64,000 nucleotides of DNA, taken from the NCBI RefSeq assembly GCF_040409955.1, contig NZ_CP123384.1, forward strand, positions 1,116,001-1,180,000. The letters run 5' to 3'. Both the position numbers and the translations under genes were made by a program. Below, piece by piece: positions 21,901 to 31,511 of the stretch. Source of the DNA: Salipiger sp. H15. GTDB taxonomy: Bacteria > Pseudomonadota > Alphaproteobacteria > Rhodobacterales > Rhodobacteraceae. The notes below the pieces were generated by a model, which saw only the letters and a list, made by a program, of their open reading frames with translations, did no database searches and was not told the origin of the DNA. Position 1 is the first letter of the stretch, and each line of letters starts with the position of its first letter.

Positions 21901-21912
21901 GCCGTGATCGCA

Positions 21913-24168
21913 TCAGCCGACCTTGCAGGCCGCCAGAACCGCCATGTTCAGAATGTCATTGGCGGTCATCGTCGTCGAGCAGATCTGGATCGAGCGGTCG
22001 AGCCCGGCGAGGATCGGGCCGATCACCGTGGCGCCGGCCATCTCCTGCATCAGCTTGACCGAGATCGAGGCTGAGTGGCGCGCCGGCACGACGAGGATGT
22101 TGGCCGGACCTGTCAGGCGCTGGAACGGGTACTGCTCCTGCGAGCGCGGGTTCAGCGCCACGTCGACGGTCATCTCGCCCTCGTACTCGAAGTCGACGCC
22201 GCGGGCGTCGAGCACCCTCGGCGCGCGGTGCATCTTCGAGGCGCGCTCGGAGATCGGGTAGCCGAAGGTCGAGAAGGAGACGAAGGCGACCCGCGGCTCG
22301 AGCCCGAGGTGCCGCGCAACGCCGGCGGCGCGCTCGGCGATGTTGGCGAGATCCTCTTCCTCGGGCCACTCGTGCACCAGCGTGTCCGAGATCAGCACGA
22401 TGCGCCCCTTGTGCAGCAGCGCGGTGACCCCCGCCACGCCATGTTCGGCATCGGCGTCGAAGACGTGGTTGATCGCCTCCATCACATGCGCCGACTTGCG
22501 GGTCGCGCCGGTGATCAGCCCGTCGCCGTGGCCATGCGCCAGCATCAGCGCGGCAAAGACGTGGCGGTCGCGCGCCGCGAGACGGTGCACGTCCTGCCGG
22601 TCGAAGCCCTTGCGCTGCAGGCGCTGGTAGAGGAAGGCCTTGTAGGTCTCGAGATGCGGCGTGTTGGCGGCGTTGATCACCTCGATCTCGCGCACCGCGT
22701 CGCCAAGGCCGCTGGCCTCGAGCTTCTCCTTCACGTCCGCCTCGCGGCCGACGACGATCGCCTTGCCGAAGCCGCTGCGCTGGTAGGTCACCGCGGCGCG
22801 CAGCACGCGGGGATCGTCCCCCTCGGCAAAGATCATCCGCGACTGCGCGGCGCGGGCGCGGCTGTTGATGCCCCGCAGAACCGCGGCGGTCGGGTCCATG
22901 CGGCCGCGAAGCCCGGCTTCATAGGCCTCCATGTCGATGATCGGACGGCGCGCCGCGCCGGTGTCCATGCCCGCGCGCGCCACGGCGGGCGGGATGCGGT
23001 GGATGAGGCGCGGGTCGAAGGGCGTCGGGATGATGTAGTCGCGGCCGAAGCTCAGCGTCTTGCCATAGGCCAGCGCCACCTCGTCCGGCACGTCCTCGCG
23101 CGCCAGCTCGGCCAGCGCGTTGGCGCAGGCGATCTTCATCTCGTCGTTGATCGCGCGGGCGTGGATGTCGAGCGCGCCGCGGAAGAGATAGGGGAAGCCG
23201 AGGACGTTGTTCACCTGGTTCGGGTAGTCCGAGCGGCCGGTGGCGACGATGGCATCCTCGCGCACCGCGTGGGCCTCTTCCGGGGTGATCTCGGGATCGG
23301 GGTTCGCCATGGCGAAGATCACCGGGTTCGGCGCCATGCTGCGCACCATGTCCTGCGTCACCGCGCCCTTGGCCGAGACGCCGAGGAAGACGTCGGCCCC
23401 CGCCATCGCCTCCTCGAGCGTGCGCAGCGAGGTGTTCGCCGCATGGGCCGACTTCCACTGGTTCATGCCCTCGGTGCGGCCCTGGTAGATGACGCCCTTG
23501 GTGTCGCACATGATGCAGTTGTCATGTTTCGCGCCCATGGACTTCAGCAGCTCGAGGCAGGCAATGCCCGCCGCGCCCGCGCCGTTGAGCACGATGCGCA
23601 CGTCCTCGATCCTCTTGCCCGAGAGCTGCAGCGCGTTGATCAGGCCGGCGGCGCAGATCACCGCGGTGCCGTGCTGGTCGTCGTGGAAGACCGGGATGTC
23701 CATCTCTTCCTTGAGGCGCTGCTCGATGATGAAGCATTCGGGCGCCTTGATGTCCTCGAGGTTGATGCCGCCAAAGGTCGGGCCCATGAGCTTGCAGGCC
23801 TTGATGAATTCCTCGGGATCCTCGGTGTCGAGCTCGATGTCGATCGAGTTCACGTCGGCGAAGCGCTTGAAGAGCACCGACTTGCCCTCCATCACCGGCT
23901 TGCCGCCCAGCGCGCCAAGGTTGCCGAGACCCAGCACCGCGGTGCCGTTCGAGATCACCGCGACGAGGTTGCCCTTGTTGGTGTAGTCGTAGGCCAGTTC
24001 GGGGTTGGCGGCGATTTCCTCGCAGGGCACCGCGACGCCCGGGGAATAGGCCAGCGACAGGTCGCGCTGCGTGGTCATCGGGACCGTCGCCTGCACCTCC
24101 CACTTGCCGGGAGTCGGATCGAGGTGGAAGGCAAGCGCCTCTTCACGGGTGAATTTTGTTTTTGTCAT
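21913..24168 (-). CDS. maeB: NADP-dependent malic enzyme with C-terminal phosphotransacetylase-like domain
   Basis: The enzyme decarboxylates malate to pyruvate. The 751-residue protein is the two-domain MaeB type. The malic domain spans about residues 1-420, with SLAYSPGVAVPCEEI, KGNLVAVISNGTAVLGLGN, the DDQHGTAV motif and the NAD(P) loop VLNGAGAAGIACLELL. A phosphotransacetylase-like domain follows (residues about 430-750), ending SIQICSTTMTANDILNMAVLAACKV. The second domain is generally regulatory in this family. ATG at 24168 is divergent from mutS. Confidence 0.95.
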   Translation of the reverse strand: MTKTKFTREEALAFHLDPTPGKWEVQATVPMTTQRDLSLAYSPGVAVPCEEIAANPELAYDYTNKGNLVAVISNGTAVLGLGNLGALGGKPVMEGKSVLFKRFADVNSIDIELDTEDPEEFIKACKLMGPTFGGINLEDIKAPECFIIEQRLKEEMDIPVFHDDQHGTAVICAAGLINALQLSGKRIEDVRIVLNGAGAAGIACLELLKSMGAKHDNCIMCDTKGVIYQGRTEGMNQWKSAHAANTSLRTLEEAMAGADVFLGVSAKGAVTQDMVRSMAPNPVIFAMANPDPEITPEEAHAVREDAIVATGRSDYPNQVNNVLGFPYLFRGALDIHARAINDEMKIACANALAELAREDVPDEVALAYGKTLSFGRDYIIPTPFDPRLIHRIPPAVARAGMDTGAARRPIIDMEAYEAGLRGRMDPTAAVLRGINSRARAAQSRMIFAEGDDPRVLRAAVTYQRSGFGKAIVVGREADVKEKLEASGLGDAVREIEVINAANTPHLETYKAFLYQRLQRKGFDRQDVHRLAARDRHVFAALMLAHGHGDGLITGATRKSAHVMEAINHVFDADAEHGVAGVTALLHKGRIVLISDTLVHEWPEEEDLANIAERAAGVARHLGLEPRVAFVSFSTFGYPISERASKMHRAPRVLDARGVDFEYEGEMTVDVALNPRSQEQYPFQRLTGPANILVVPARHSASISVKLMQEMAGATVIGPILAGLDRSIQICSTTMTANDILNMAVLAACKVG

Positions 24169-24302
24169 TGGCCTGCGTTCCTCCAGTATGAGCGGCGTTT
24201 CTCTTAGCGCAGGGGAAGGCTTGGCTCAACTGGGCGCATTTCGCCTTTCACCGCCCCCGCGCGCTTTGGTATGTCTGCGCCAAGCAGACCTTGGGGGACT
24301 AG

Positions 24303-26942
24303 ATGACGGCAGTCACGCCGATGATGGCGCAATATCTTGAGATCAAGGCGCAGTATCCGGACGCGCTCCTGTTCTACCGGATGGGCGACTTCTACGAGAT
24401 GTTCTTCGACGACGCGGTCGCCGCGTCCGAGGCGCTGGACATCGCGCTGACCAAGCGCGGCAAGCACGAGGGTGACGACATCCCGATGTGCGGCGTGCCG
24501 GTGCACGCGGCCGAGGGCTACCTGCTGACGCTGATCCGCAAGGGCTTCCGCGTCGCCGTGGGCGAGCAGCTGGAAAGCCCGGCCGAGGCCAAGAAGCGCG
24601 GCGCGAAATCGGTGGTGAAGCGCGACGTGGTGCGGCTGGTGACCCCCGGCACGCTCACCGAGGAGTCGCTGCTGGAGGCGCGCCGTCACAACTACCTTGC
24701 CGCATTGGGCCGTGTTCGGGACGATTGGGCGCTCGCCTGGACCGACATCTCGACCGGCGCGCTGCATGTCATGCCGCTGAACCGCGCCCGCATCGGCGCC
24801 GAGCTGGCGCGGCTGGCCCCGTCCGAGGTGCTGGTCTCGGACAGCACCGATGACGAGCTGCGCCCGGTGCTGAGCGATCTCGGCATCTACCCCACCGTGC
24901 TCGGCGGTGCCTCCTTCGACAGCGCCGGCGCGGAAGAGAGACTGAAACGGCTCTTCGGCGTGCAGACGCTCTCCGGCTTCGGTGCCTTCGAGCGGCCCGA
25001 GCTTTCGGCGCTCGGCGCGCTGGTGGACTATCTCGACATCACGCAGAAGGGCCGCCTGCCCCTGCTGCGCCCGCCGCAGCGCGACGCGGTGTCGAACCTG
25101 CTGCAGATCGACGCCGCCACAAGGCGCAACCTCGAGCTCACCCATTCGATGAACGGCGGCCGCGCGGGCTCGCTGCTGTCGGTCATCGACCGGACCGTGA
25201 CGCCGGGCGGCGCGCGCCTGCTTGAGAGGCGAGTTTCCTCTCCATCACGCAATCTGGAGGTGATCGAGGGCCGCTTGCAGGCTCTGGACTGGGCGATGGA
25301 AAGCGCCGAGACCCGGCTGCTGCGCGACAGCCTGCGCAAGGTGCCCGACCTCGACCGCGCGCTGTCGCGGCTCGGCCTCGACCGGGGCGGTCCGCGCGAT
25401 CTGGCCGCCGTGCGCAACGCGCTGGTGCAGGCCGAGGAGATCGCCGCGACCCTTGATAGGGCCGAATTGCCGCCGCTCCTGCGTGATGCACGTGAAACAC
25501 TGACCGGCCATGACGAGCTCATCGCCCTGCTCGAGACCGCGCTGGTCGCCGAGCCGCCGCTGATGGTGCGCGACGGCGGCTTCATCGCGCCGGGCTACGA
25601 CGCAGCGCTCGACGAGGCGCGCACGCTGCGCGACCAGGGTCGCGGCGTCATCGCCTCGATGCAGGCGAAATACGTCGAGATGAGCGGCGTGAACTCGATG
25701 AAGATCAAGCACAACAACGTGCTCGGCTACTTCATCGAGACCACGGCCACCCACGCCGAGAAGATGATGTCTCCGCCGCTGAACGAGACCTTCATCCACC
25801 GCCAGACCACCGCCAACCAGGTGCGCTTCACCACGGTCGAGCTGACCGAGCTCGAAAGCCGCATCCTGAACGCCGGGAACGAGGCGCTGGAGATCGAGAA
25901 GCGGCTCTATGACAGCCTCAAAGGCGCCATTCTCGAGCGCGCGCCGCAGGTCTCGGAAACCGGCCTGTCGCTGGCCGAAGTCGACGTGGCACTCGGGCTC
26001 GCGGATCTTGCCAAGGCGCAGAAATGGAGCCGCCCGCAGGTCGATGGCAGCCGCGCCTTCGAGATCGAGGCGGGCCGTCACCCGGTTGTCGAGCGCGCGT
26101 TGAACCAGCAAGGCGGCACGCCCTTCATAGCCAACGACTGCCGGCTCAATGCCAATGGCGAGGGCGCGGCGGTGACGCTGCTGACCGGCCCGAACATGGC
26201 GGGCAAGTCGACCTACCTGCGGCAGAACGCGCTGATCGCGCTGCTGGCGCAGATGGGATCCTACGTGCCTGCGGACCGCGCGCATCTTGGCGTGGTGAGC
26301 CAGATCTTCAGCCGCGTCGGGGCCTCGGACGACCTCGCGCGCGGGCGCTCGACCTTCATGGTCGAGATGGTCGAGACCGCGGCGATCCTCAACCAGGCCG
26401 ACGACCGGGCGCTGGTGATCCTCGACGAGATCGGGCGAGGCACCGCGACCTATGACGGCTTGTCGATCGCCTGGGCAACGCTCGAGCACCTGCACGGGGT
26501 CAACCGCGTGCGCGGGCTCTTCGCTACCCATTACCACGAACTCACCCAGCTCGCCGCCAAGCTCGAGGGCGTCGGCAACGCCACCGTCGCGGTGAAGGAA
26601 TGGGAAGGCGAGGTGATCTTCCTGCACGAGGTGCGCGAAGGTGCCGCCGACCGCTCCTACGGCGTGCAGGTGGCGCAGCTCGCCGGACTGCCGCCCGCGG
26701 TGATCGCCCGCGCCCGCGACGTGCTGAGCGCGCTCGAGGAAGGCGAACGCGGCCGGACCACGCCCAAGGCACTGATCGACGACCTGCCGCTGTTCTCGGC
26801 GGCGGCGAAACCAGAGCCCGTTGCGGTGAAGAAGGGGCCGTCCGAGGTCGAGGAGAAGCTCGGCGCGCTGCTGCCCGACGAAATGACCCCGCGCGAGGCG
26901 CTGCAGGCGCTCTACGAGCTGAAGGCTCTGATGAAGGGCTGA
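24303..26942 (+). CDS. mutS: DNA mismatch repair protein MutS
   Basis: MutS recognises mismatches in the cytosol. The 879-residue length fits. The mismatch-binding Phe-x-Glu is in FYRMGDFYEMFF (F30-Y31-E32). The ATPase C-terminal domain has Walker A GPNMAGKSTYLRQN and the LDEIGRGTATYDG block, followed by ATHYHELT. A parS-like site lies within the coding region at 25484-25499. The stop is followed by an inverted parS-like pair and a bidirectional terminator shared with grpE. Confidence 0.97.
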   Translation: MTAVTPMMAQYLEIKAQYPDALLFYRMGDFYEMFFDDAVAASEALDIALTKRGKHEGDDIPMCGVPVHAAEGYLLTLIRKGFRVAVGEQLESPAEAKKRGAKSVVKRDVVRLVTPGTLTEESLLEARRHNYLAALGRVRDDWALAWTDISTGALHVMPLNRARIGAELARLAPSEVLVSDSTDDELRPVLSDLGIYPTVLGGASFDSAGAEERLKRLFGVQTLSGFGAFERPELSALGALVDYLDITQKGRLPLLRPPQRDAVSNLLQIDAATRRNLELTHSMNGGRAGSLLSVIDRTVTPGGARLLERRVSSPSRNLEVIEGRLQALDWAMESAETRLLRDSLRKVPDLDRALSRLGLDRGGPRDLAAVRNALVQAEEIAATLDRAELPPLLRDARETLTGHDELIALLETALVAEPPLMVRDGGFIAPGYDAALDEARTLRDQGRGVIASMQAKYVEMSGVNSMKIKHNNVLGYFIETTATHAEKMMSPPLNETFIHRQTTANQVRFTTVELTELESRILNAGNEALEIEKRLYDSLKGAILERAPQVSETGLSLAEVDVALGLADLAKAQKWSRPQVDGSRAFEIEAGRHPVVERALNQQGGTPFIANDCRLNANGEGAAVTLLTGPNMAGKSTYLRQNALIALLAQMGSYVPADRAHLGVVSQIFSRVGASDDLARGRSTFMVEMVETAAILNQADDRALVILDEIGRGTATYDGLSIAWATLEHLHGVNRVRGLFATHYHELTQLAAKLEGVGNATVAVKEWEGEVIFLHEVREGAADRSYGVQVAQLAGLPPAVIARARDVLSALEEGERGRTTPKALIDDLPLFSAAAKPEPVAVKKGPSEVEEKLGALLPDEMTPREALQALYELKALMKG
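25484..25499. other. Candidate parS-like site (inside mutS)
   Basis: The sequence TGATGCACGTGAAACA matches the 16-bp parS consensus TGTTTCACGTGAAACA at 14 positions, with mismatches at positions 3 and 5. It is about 8 kb from parA. ParB binding is inferred. Confidence 0.45.
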
Positions 26943-26945
26943 GAG

Positions 26946-26990
26946 CGTTTCACGTGAATCCGAACGCGACGTAAGGATTCACGTGAAACC
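26946..26990. other. Inverted pair of parS-like sites, 3' of mutS
   Basis: Two 16-bp parS-like sequences, each centred on CACGTG and each matching the consensus at about 13 of 16 positions, lie 13 bp apart. The inner 15 bp form a perfect inverted repeat (GTTTCACGTGAATCC and its complement). No T-tract follows, so it is not an intrinsic terminator. Confidence 0.5.
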
Positions 26991-27013
26991 AAACTCGGGC
27001 GCACGCCCAAAGA

Positions 27014-27043
27014 AAAACCCCCGGTCGCGAGACCGGGGGTTTT
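27014..27043. terminator. Bidirectional intrinsic terminator (mutS / grpE)
   Basis: The stem AAAACCCCCGGTC pairs perfectly with GACCGGGGGTTTT around a GCGA tetraloop. A-runs on one side and T-runs on the other serve both convergent genes. Confidence 0.93.
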
Positions 27044-27064
27044 GCGTTTCCGTCGATGAACCGA

Positions 27065-27619
27065 TCAGCCCGGCATCGAGCTGACGCCGACCTGCGCCGG
27101 ACGCAGCAGGCGATCGTAGAGCAGGAAGCCCTCGGCCGAGACCTGGATGATCTCGCCGGCCTTGGTGCCGGGCACCGGCGCCTCGAACATCGCCTCGTGC
27201 TGCTTGGGGTCGAACTTGTCGCCGACCTCGGGCTTGATCGTGGTCATGCCGTGACGGGCAAAGACGTTGGTCAGCTCGCGCAGGGTCAGTTCCACGCCCT
27301 CGATCAGCGCCTCTCCGGCCTCGGCCTCGCGCGCTGCGTTCAGCGCGCGGTTCAGGTTGTCGTAGACCGGCAGCAGGTCACGGGCGAGCTTCGAGCCGCC
27401 GTATTGCTGCGCCTCGCGGCGGTCCTTGTCGGCGCGCTTGCGGGCGTTCTCGGCATCGGCGAGGGCGCGCATGAAGCGGTCCTTGTACTCGTCGCGCTCG
27501 GCGCGCAGCGAGTCGAGCTCGATGGCCTCGTCGTCCAGTTCTTCCATTTCGCTGGCCAGGGCCTCGGCCTCTGCCGCCTCGATGTCGTCGAGGAATTCGT
27601 CTTTCTTCGCGTCTGCCAT
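27065..27619 (-). CDS. grpE: GrpE, DnaK nucleotide exchange factor
   Basis: GrpE promotes ADP release from DnaK. The 184-residue product has an acidic coiled-coil N-terminal half (EAAEAEALASEMEELDDE, then SLRAERDEYKDRFMRALADA). The C-terminal beta-domain has GEIIQVSAEGFLLYDRLLRPA. AGAGG lies seven bases before the ATG. It is only 9 bp downstream of hrcA, so the two form a heat-shock operon, although no dnaK/dnaJ follows. Confidence 0.95.
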   Translation of the reverse strand: MADAKKDEFLDDIEAAEAEALASEMEELDDEAIELDSLRAERDEYKDRFMRALADAENARKRADKDRREAQQYGGSKLARDLLPVYDNLNRALNAAREAEAGEALIEGVELTLRELTNVFARHGMTTIKPEVGDKFDPKQHEAMFEAPVPGTKAGEIIQVSAEGFLLYDRLLRPAQVGVSSMPG

Positions 27620-27628
27620 GTCTAACCT

Positions 27629-28693
27629 CTAGCTCCGCTCGGCAATCAGCCTGCCGACCAGCTGTGCCGTGTAGTCCACGATGGGTACGATCCGCCCGTA
27701 GTTGAGCCGCGTGGGTCCAATGACCCCGACCGCACCGATGATCTTTCGATCCGCGTTCATATATGGAGAGACCACCAGAGAGGAACCCGAAAGTGAGAAA
27801 AGTTTGTTCTCGGAGCCGATAAAAATACGGACCCCGTCGCCGCTTTCGGCGAGTTGAAGAAACTCGGCGATATCCCGCTTGCGTTCGAGGTCGTCAAACA
27901 GCGACCGGATGCGGTCCAGCTCCTCGGCCTCGGCCTCCTGCCCCAGAAGATTCGAGGTGCCGCGCACGATCAGCCGGGCGGAATTGTCGGCGTCCTTCTC
28001 CCAGGCGGCCATGCCCGTCTCGATGAGATCCGCGGCCAGCGTGTCGATCTCCTGCCGGCGCGACGCGATCTGTCGGGTGATCTCGCCGCGCAGCTCCGAG
28101 AGGGTCTTTCCCTCGATCAGCGCGTTGAGGAAATTCGCCGCCTCGCGCATCGAGCTGGGGGTCTGCCCGGCGGGCGGGCGGAAGAGCCTGTTCTCGACGC
28201 TGCCATCGGCGAAGACCAGCACCACCAGCGCCCGGTCATGGCCCAGGGAGACGAACTCGATATGCTTGACCGGGGCCTCGTGCTTCGGCGTCAGAACCAA
28301 GGAGGCTCCGTGGGTTACCCCCGAAAGCGCGGCGCCCACGCGGTCGAGCAGCCCGCCCATGTCGTCGCCGCCCTGCGTCGTCGTGGCATCCAGCGCCTGC
28401 CGGTCGGAACTGTCGAGATCGCGCACCTCCAGCAGCCCGTCGACGAACATGCGCAGGCCCACCTGCGTCGGCACGCGCCCGGCCGAGACATGCGGGCTGT
28501 CGAGCAGGCCGAGGTATTCGAGATCCTGCATCACGTTGCGGATGGTCGCGGCAGAGACCTTTTCCGACAGGCTGCGCGTCAGGGTGCGCGAGCCGACCGG
28601 CTCGCCCGTCTCGAGATAGGATTCAACCACACGGCGAAACACCTCGCGCGAGCGATCGTTCATTTCATCGAGAAGACGGCTACCCTCTTTCAT
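27629..28693 (-). CDS. hrcA: Heat-inducible transcription repressor HrcA
   Basis: HrcA represses heat-shock genes through CIRCE operators. The 354-residue product has the N-terminal winged-helix region with MNDRSREVFRRVVESYLETG and GSRTLTRSLSEKVSAATIRN, then the GAF-like middle domain. The ATG at 28693 has GGGAG seven bases upstream; a start 27 bases further up is less well placed. No convincing CIRCE repeat (TTAGCACTC-N9-GAGTGCTAA) is found in the short upstream region. Confidence 0.94.
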   Translation of the reverse strand: MKEGSRLLDEMNDRSREVFRRVVESYLETGEPVGSRTLTRSLSEKVSAATIRNVMQDLEYLGLLDSPHVSAGRVPTQVGLRMFVDGLLEVRDLDSSDRQALDATTTQGGDDMGGLLDRVGAALSGVTHGASLVLTPKHEAPVKHIEFVSLGHDRALVVLVFADGSVENRLFRPPAGQTPSSMREAANFLNALIEGKTLSELRGEITRQIASRRQEIDTLAADLIETGMAAWEKDADNSARLIVRGTSNLLGQEAEAEELDRIRSLFDDLERKRDIAEFLQLAESGDGVRIFIGSENKLFSLSGSSLVVSPYMNADRKIIGAVGVIGPTRLNYGRIVPIVDYTAQLVGRLIAERS

Positions 28694-28718
28694 GCACATG
28701 CTCCCGCTGTTCAGGGTC

Positions 28719-28746
28719 ATTAAAGGCCCCCTTCGGCACCCGTCAA
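28719..28746 (-). promoter_or_regulatory. Possible sigma-70/heat-shock-type promoter of hrcA-grpE
   Basis: On the minus strand TTGACG is followed 16 bp later by TTTAAT, giving plausible -35 and -10 elements about 25 bp ahead of the hrcA ATG. It lies in the 114-bp gap to the divergent rph gene. No sigma-32 or CIRCE sequence is clear. Confidence 0.4.
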
Positions 28747-28807
28747 TCGGGGTTGCGAGACAGGGTCAGCCCCAGTATCCCGGCAGCAACCGAGAAGAGA
28801 GGCACTC

Positions 28808-29518
28808 ATGAGACCTTCTGGACGAGATTTAAGCGAAATGCGCACCGTTTCAATCGAGACGGGTGTCACGAAACATGCCGAAGGGTCCTGCCTGATCAAG
28901 ATGGGCGATACCCACGTGATCTGCACCGCCACGCTCGAAGAGCGCGTCCCCCCCTTCGTCAAGGGCACCGGCCTTGGCTGGGTGACCGCCGAGTACGGCA
29001 TGCTGCCGCGCTCGACCGGCTCGCGGATGCGCCGCGAGGCGACCAGCGGCAAGCAGGGCGGCCGCACCGTCGAGATCCAGCGCCTGATCGGGCGTTCGCT
29101 GCGTGCCGGTGTCGACCGCGTTGCACTTGGCGAACGCCAGATCACCATCGACTGCGACGTGCTGCAGGCCGATGGCGGCACCCGCTGCGCCTCGATCACC
29201 GGCGGCTGGGTCGCGCTCCGGCTCGCGGTGAACAAGCTGATGAAGACCGGCGCGATCATCACCGACCCGCTGACCCCGGTCGCGGCGGTGAGCTGCGGCA
29301 TCTACGCCGGGCAGCCGGTGCTCGACCTCGACTATGCCGAGGACAGCGAGGCGGGCGTCGACGGCAACTTCATCCTGCGCGGCGACGGCCAGCTGGTCGA
29401 GGTGCAGATGTCGGCCGAGGGCGCGACCTTCAGCCGTGACCAGATGAACAAGCTGATGGATCTCGCCGAGGGCGGTATCTCGCAGCTGGTCGAAGCGCAG
29501 CTGGCGGCCTGCAAATGA
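28808..29518 (+). CDS. rph: Ribonuclease PH
   Basis: RNase PH trims tRNA 3' ends by phosphorolysis. The 236-residue length is typical. Recognisable blocks are [39 protein letters not shown] (with the TAEYGMLP motif) and [20 protein letters not shown]. Its start is divergent from hrcA. Its stop overlaps the start of the next gene by four bases (ATGA). Confidence 0.97.
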   Translation: MRPSGRDLSEMRTVSIETGVTKHAEGSCLIKMGDTHVICTATLEERVPPFVKGTGLGWVTAEYGMLPRSTGSRMRREATSGKQGGRTVEIQRLIGRSLRAGVDRVALGERQITIDCDVLQADGGTRCASITGGWVALRLAVNKLMKTGAIITDPLTPVAAVSCGIYAGQPVLDLDYAEDSEAGVDGNFILRGDGQLVEVQMSAEGATFSRDQMNKLMDLAEGGISQLVEAQLAACK

Positions 29519-30138
29519 CCCGGGTGTTCAGCGACAGGAAACTGCTCGTCGCGACCCACAACGCGGGCAAGCTCGAGGAGATCACCGAGCTGCTCGCGCC
29601 CTACGGGGTCGAGGTGGTGGGTGCGAAGGAGCTGAACCTTCCCGAACCCGAGGAAACCGGCACCACCTTCGTCGAGAACGCGCGCATCAAGGCCCATGCT
29701 GCCGCGAAGGCCACCGGCCTTCCGGCGCTGGCCGACGACAGCGGCATCTCGGTCGACGCTCTTGATGGCGCCCCCGGTGTCTACACCGCCGATTGGGCCG
29801 AAACGCCCAACGGTCGGGACTTCATCATGGCCATGGGCAAGACCCATGACGCCCTGCTGAAGACCGGCACCGCCCAGCCCTGGACCGCGCGCTTCAACTG
29901 CACGCTGGTGCTGGCCTGGCCCGATGGAACCGATGCCGTCTTTCCCGGCGTGATGGAAGGCCAGGTGATCTGGCCGATGCGCGGCGACAACGGCCACGGC
30001 TACGACCCGATCTTCCAGCCGCAAGGCTATGACATCACCTTCGCCGAGATGACCGGCGAGGAGAAGAACCGCATCAGCCACCGTGCCGATGCCTTTGCCA
30101 AATTCGTGAAAGGCTGCTTTGCCCGCGATGACGCCTGA
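29515..30138 (+). CDS. rdgB: XTP/dITP diphosphatase (RdgB/HAM1)
   Basis: This house-cleaning enzyme hydrolyses non-canonical purine nucleotides such as XTP and dITP. The 207-residue protein has [14 protein letters not shown] at its N-terminus, then [22 protein letters not shown] and the C-terminal [10 protein letters not shown]. The ATGA overlap with rph implies coupled translation. The downstream hemW starts inside its last codons. Confidence 0.96.
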   Translation: MTRVFSDRKLLVATHNAGKLEEITELLAPYGVEVVGAKELNLPEPEETGTTFVENARIKAHAAAKATGLPALADDSGISVDALDGAPGVYTADWAETPNGRDFIMAMGKTHDALLKTGTAQPWTARFNCTLVLAWPDGTDAVFPGVMEGQVIWPMRGDNGHGYDPIFQPQGYDITFAEMTGEEKNRISHRADAFAKFVKGCFARDDA

Positions 30139-31300
30139 AGCCAGGCCTGAAACCTGGCGAGAAGGAGGCTTCGGCCTCTACGCGCATTGGCCTTTCTGCG
30201 AGGCCAAATGCCCCTACTGCGACTTCAACAGCCACGTCGTCCGGTCGATCGACCAGACCCGCTGGGCAGACGCACTCAGCTCCGAGGTCCGCCGCTACGG
30301 CGAGATGACCTCGGGGCGCATCCTCAACTCGATCTATTTCGGCGGCGGCACGCCCTCGCTGATGGAACCGGCCACGGTGCAGGCGGTGCTGGACGCCGCC
30401 AAGGAGCACTGGACCTGGGCCAACGACATCGAGATCACGCTCGAGGCGAACCCGCGCTCGGTCGAGGTCTCGAAGTTCGAAGGCTTCCGCGAGGCGGGCG
30501 TCAACAGGGTCTCCATGGGCATTCAGAGCCTGCGCCCGGACGATCTGCGCCGGCTCGGGCGGCTGCATGACGTGGACGAGGCCATCGTCGCGCTCGAGAC
30601 CGCGAAGTCGGTCTTCGAAAGGGTCAACTTCGACCTGATCTACGCGCGCGAGAACCAGACCCTGAAAGGCTGGGAAACCGAGCTGCGCGAGGCGCTCGAT
30701 CTCGCCGCCGATCACCTCTCGCTCTACCAGCTGACGATCGAGGAAGGCACGATGTTCTGGGAACGCGCGCAGCGTGGCCAGATGAAACATCTGCCGGACG
30801 AGGATCTGGCCGCCGACATGTTCCTCGCGACGCAGGAGATCACTTCGAAGGCGGGTTATTCCCCTTACGAAGTGTCGAACCACGCCCTGCCCGGCGCGCA
30901 GTCGCGGCACAATCTCGTCTACTGGCGCGGCGGCGATTATGTCGGCGTCGGTCCGGGCGCGCATGGCCGTGTCACGGTGAACGGCACCCGCCACGCCACC
31001 GAGGCCTGGAAGATGCCCGGCGCCTGGATCGAGAAGGCCGAGGCCGGTCGCGGCGACAGCGTCTTCGACGCGCTCACCACCGAGGACATCATGACCGAAT
31101 TCGTGATGATGGGCCTGCGGCTCGGCGAAGGGATCTCCCTTTCGCGCCTCGCCGCGATCTCTCCGAAACCCCTGCCCGCCCACAAGCTGGCCGAGCTTCA
31201 GGATCTGGGTCTGATCTGGCGCGAAAACGACCTGGTCGGCGCCACGACCGAGGGCCGGCTTGTGCTCAACGGCGTGCTGTCGGAACTGCTGACCAACTGA
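30128..31300 (+). CDS. hemW: Radical SAM heme chaperone HemW
   Basis: HemW is a heme-trafficking radical SAM protein, previously annotated as oxygen-independent coproporphyrinogen oxidase. The 390-residue product has the 4Fe-4S ligands C24-x3-C28-x2-C31 in WPFCEAKCPYC, then YFGGGTPSLM and MGIQSLRPDDLRRLGR. The extra N-terminal Cys of true HemN is absent here. The start at 30128 (ATG) overlaps rdgB; a TTG at 30119 is an alternative. Confidence 0.93.
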   Translation: MTPEARPETWREGGFGLYAHWPFCEAKCPYCDFNSHVVRSIDQTRWADALSSEVRRYGEMTSGRILNSIYFGGGTPSLMEPATVQAVLDAAKEHWTWANDIEITLEANPRSVEVSKFEGFREAGVNRVSMGIQSLRPDDLRRLGRLHDVDEAIVALETAKSVFERVNFDLIYARENQTLKGWETELREALDLAADHLSLYQLTIEEGTMFWERAQRGQMKHLPDEDLAADMFLATQEITSKAGYSPYEVSNHALPGAQSRHNLVYWRGGDYVGVGPGAHGRVTVNGTRHATEAWKMPGAWIEKAEAGRGDSVFDALTTEDIMTEFVMMGLRLGEGISLSRLAAISPKPLPAHKLAELQDLGLIWRENDLVGATTEGRLVLNGVLSELLTN

Positions 31301-31389
31301 TCCACGTGAAATGTTCTCCACAGGATCCTGTTAGGATCCGGCGGAGATCCTGTGGAGAGATCTCTCCGCTTCAGGGACCTGAATACAAC

Positions 31390-31423
31390 AAAGGCCGAGC
31401 GCAGTGGCTCGGCCTTTGCTTTT
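31390..31423 (+). terminator. Intrinsic terminator of the rph-rdgB-hemW operon
   Basis: The perfect 10-bp stem AAAGGCCGAG/CTCGGCCTTT with an eight-base loop is followed by GCTTTT. It lies 90 bp after hemW. Confidence 0.82.
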
Positions 31424-31511
31424 CTGGACAGATCCGTCGGATCCGGTCAGATCTAGTGGACAATGCGCCCCTCTGAAACCAGCGCGCCGCGTTTCATGTG
31501 AAACGGCGCGA

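Noticed and set aside
22075..24207. A 2.1-kb open frame on the plus strand opposite maeB
   Set aside because: maeB has complete motifs over its full length; the opposite frame has none and shows antisense-type composition.
28620..28810. Possible CIRCE operator at hrcA
   Set aside because: No TTAGCACTC-N9-GAGTGCTAA-like inverted repeat could be found, even with several mismatches.
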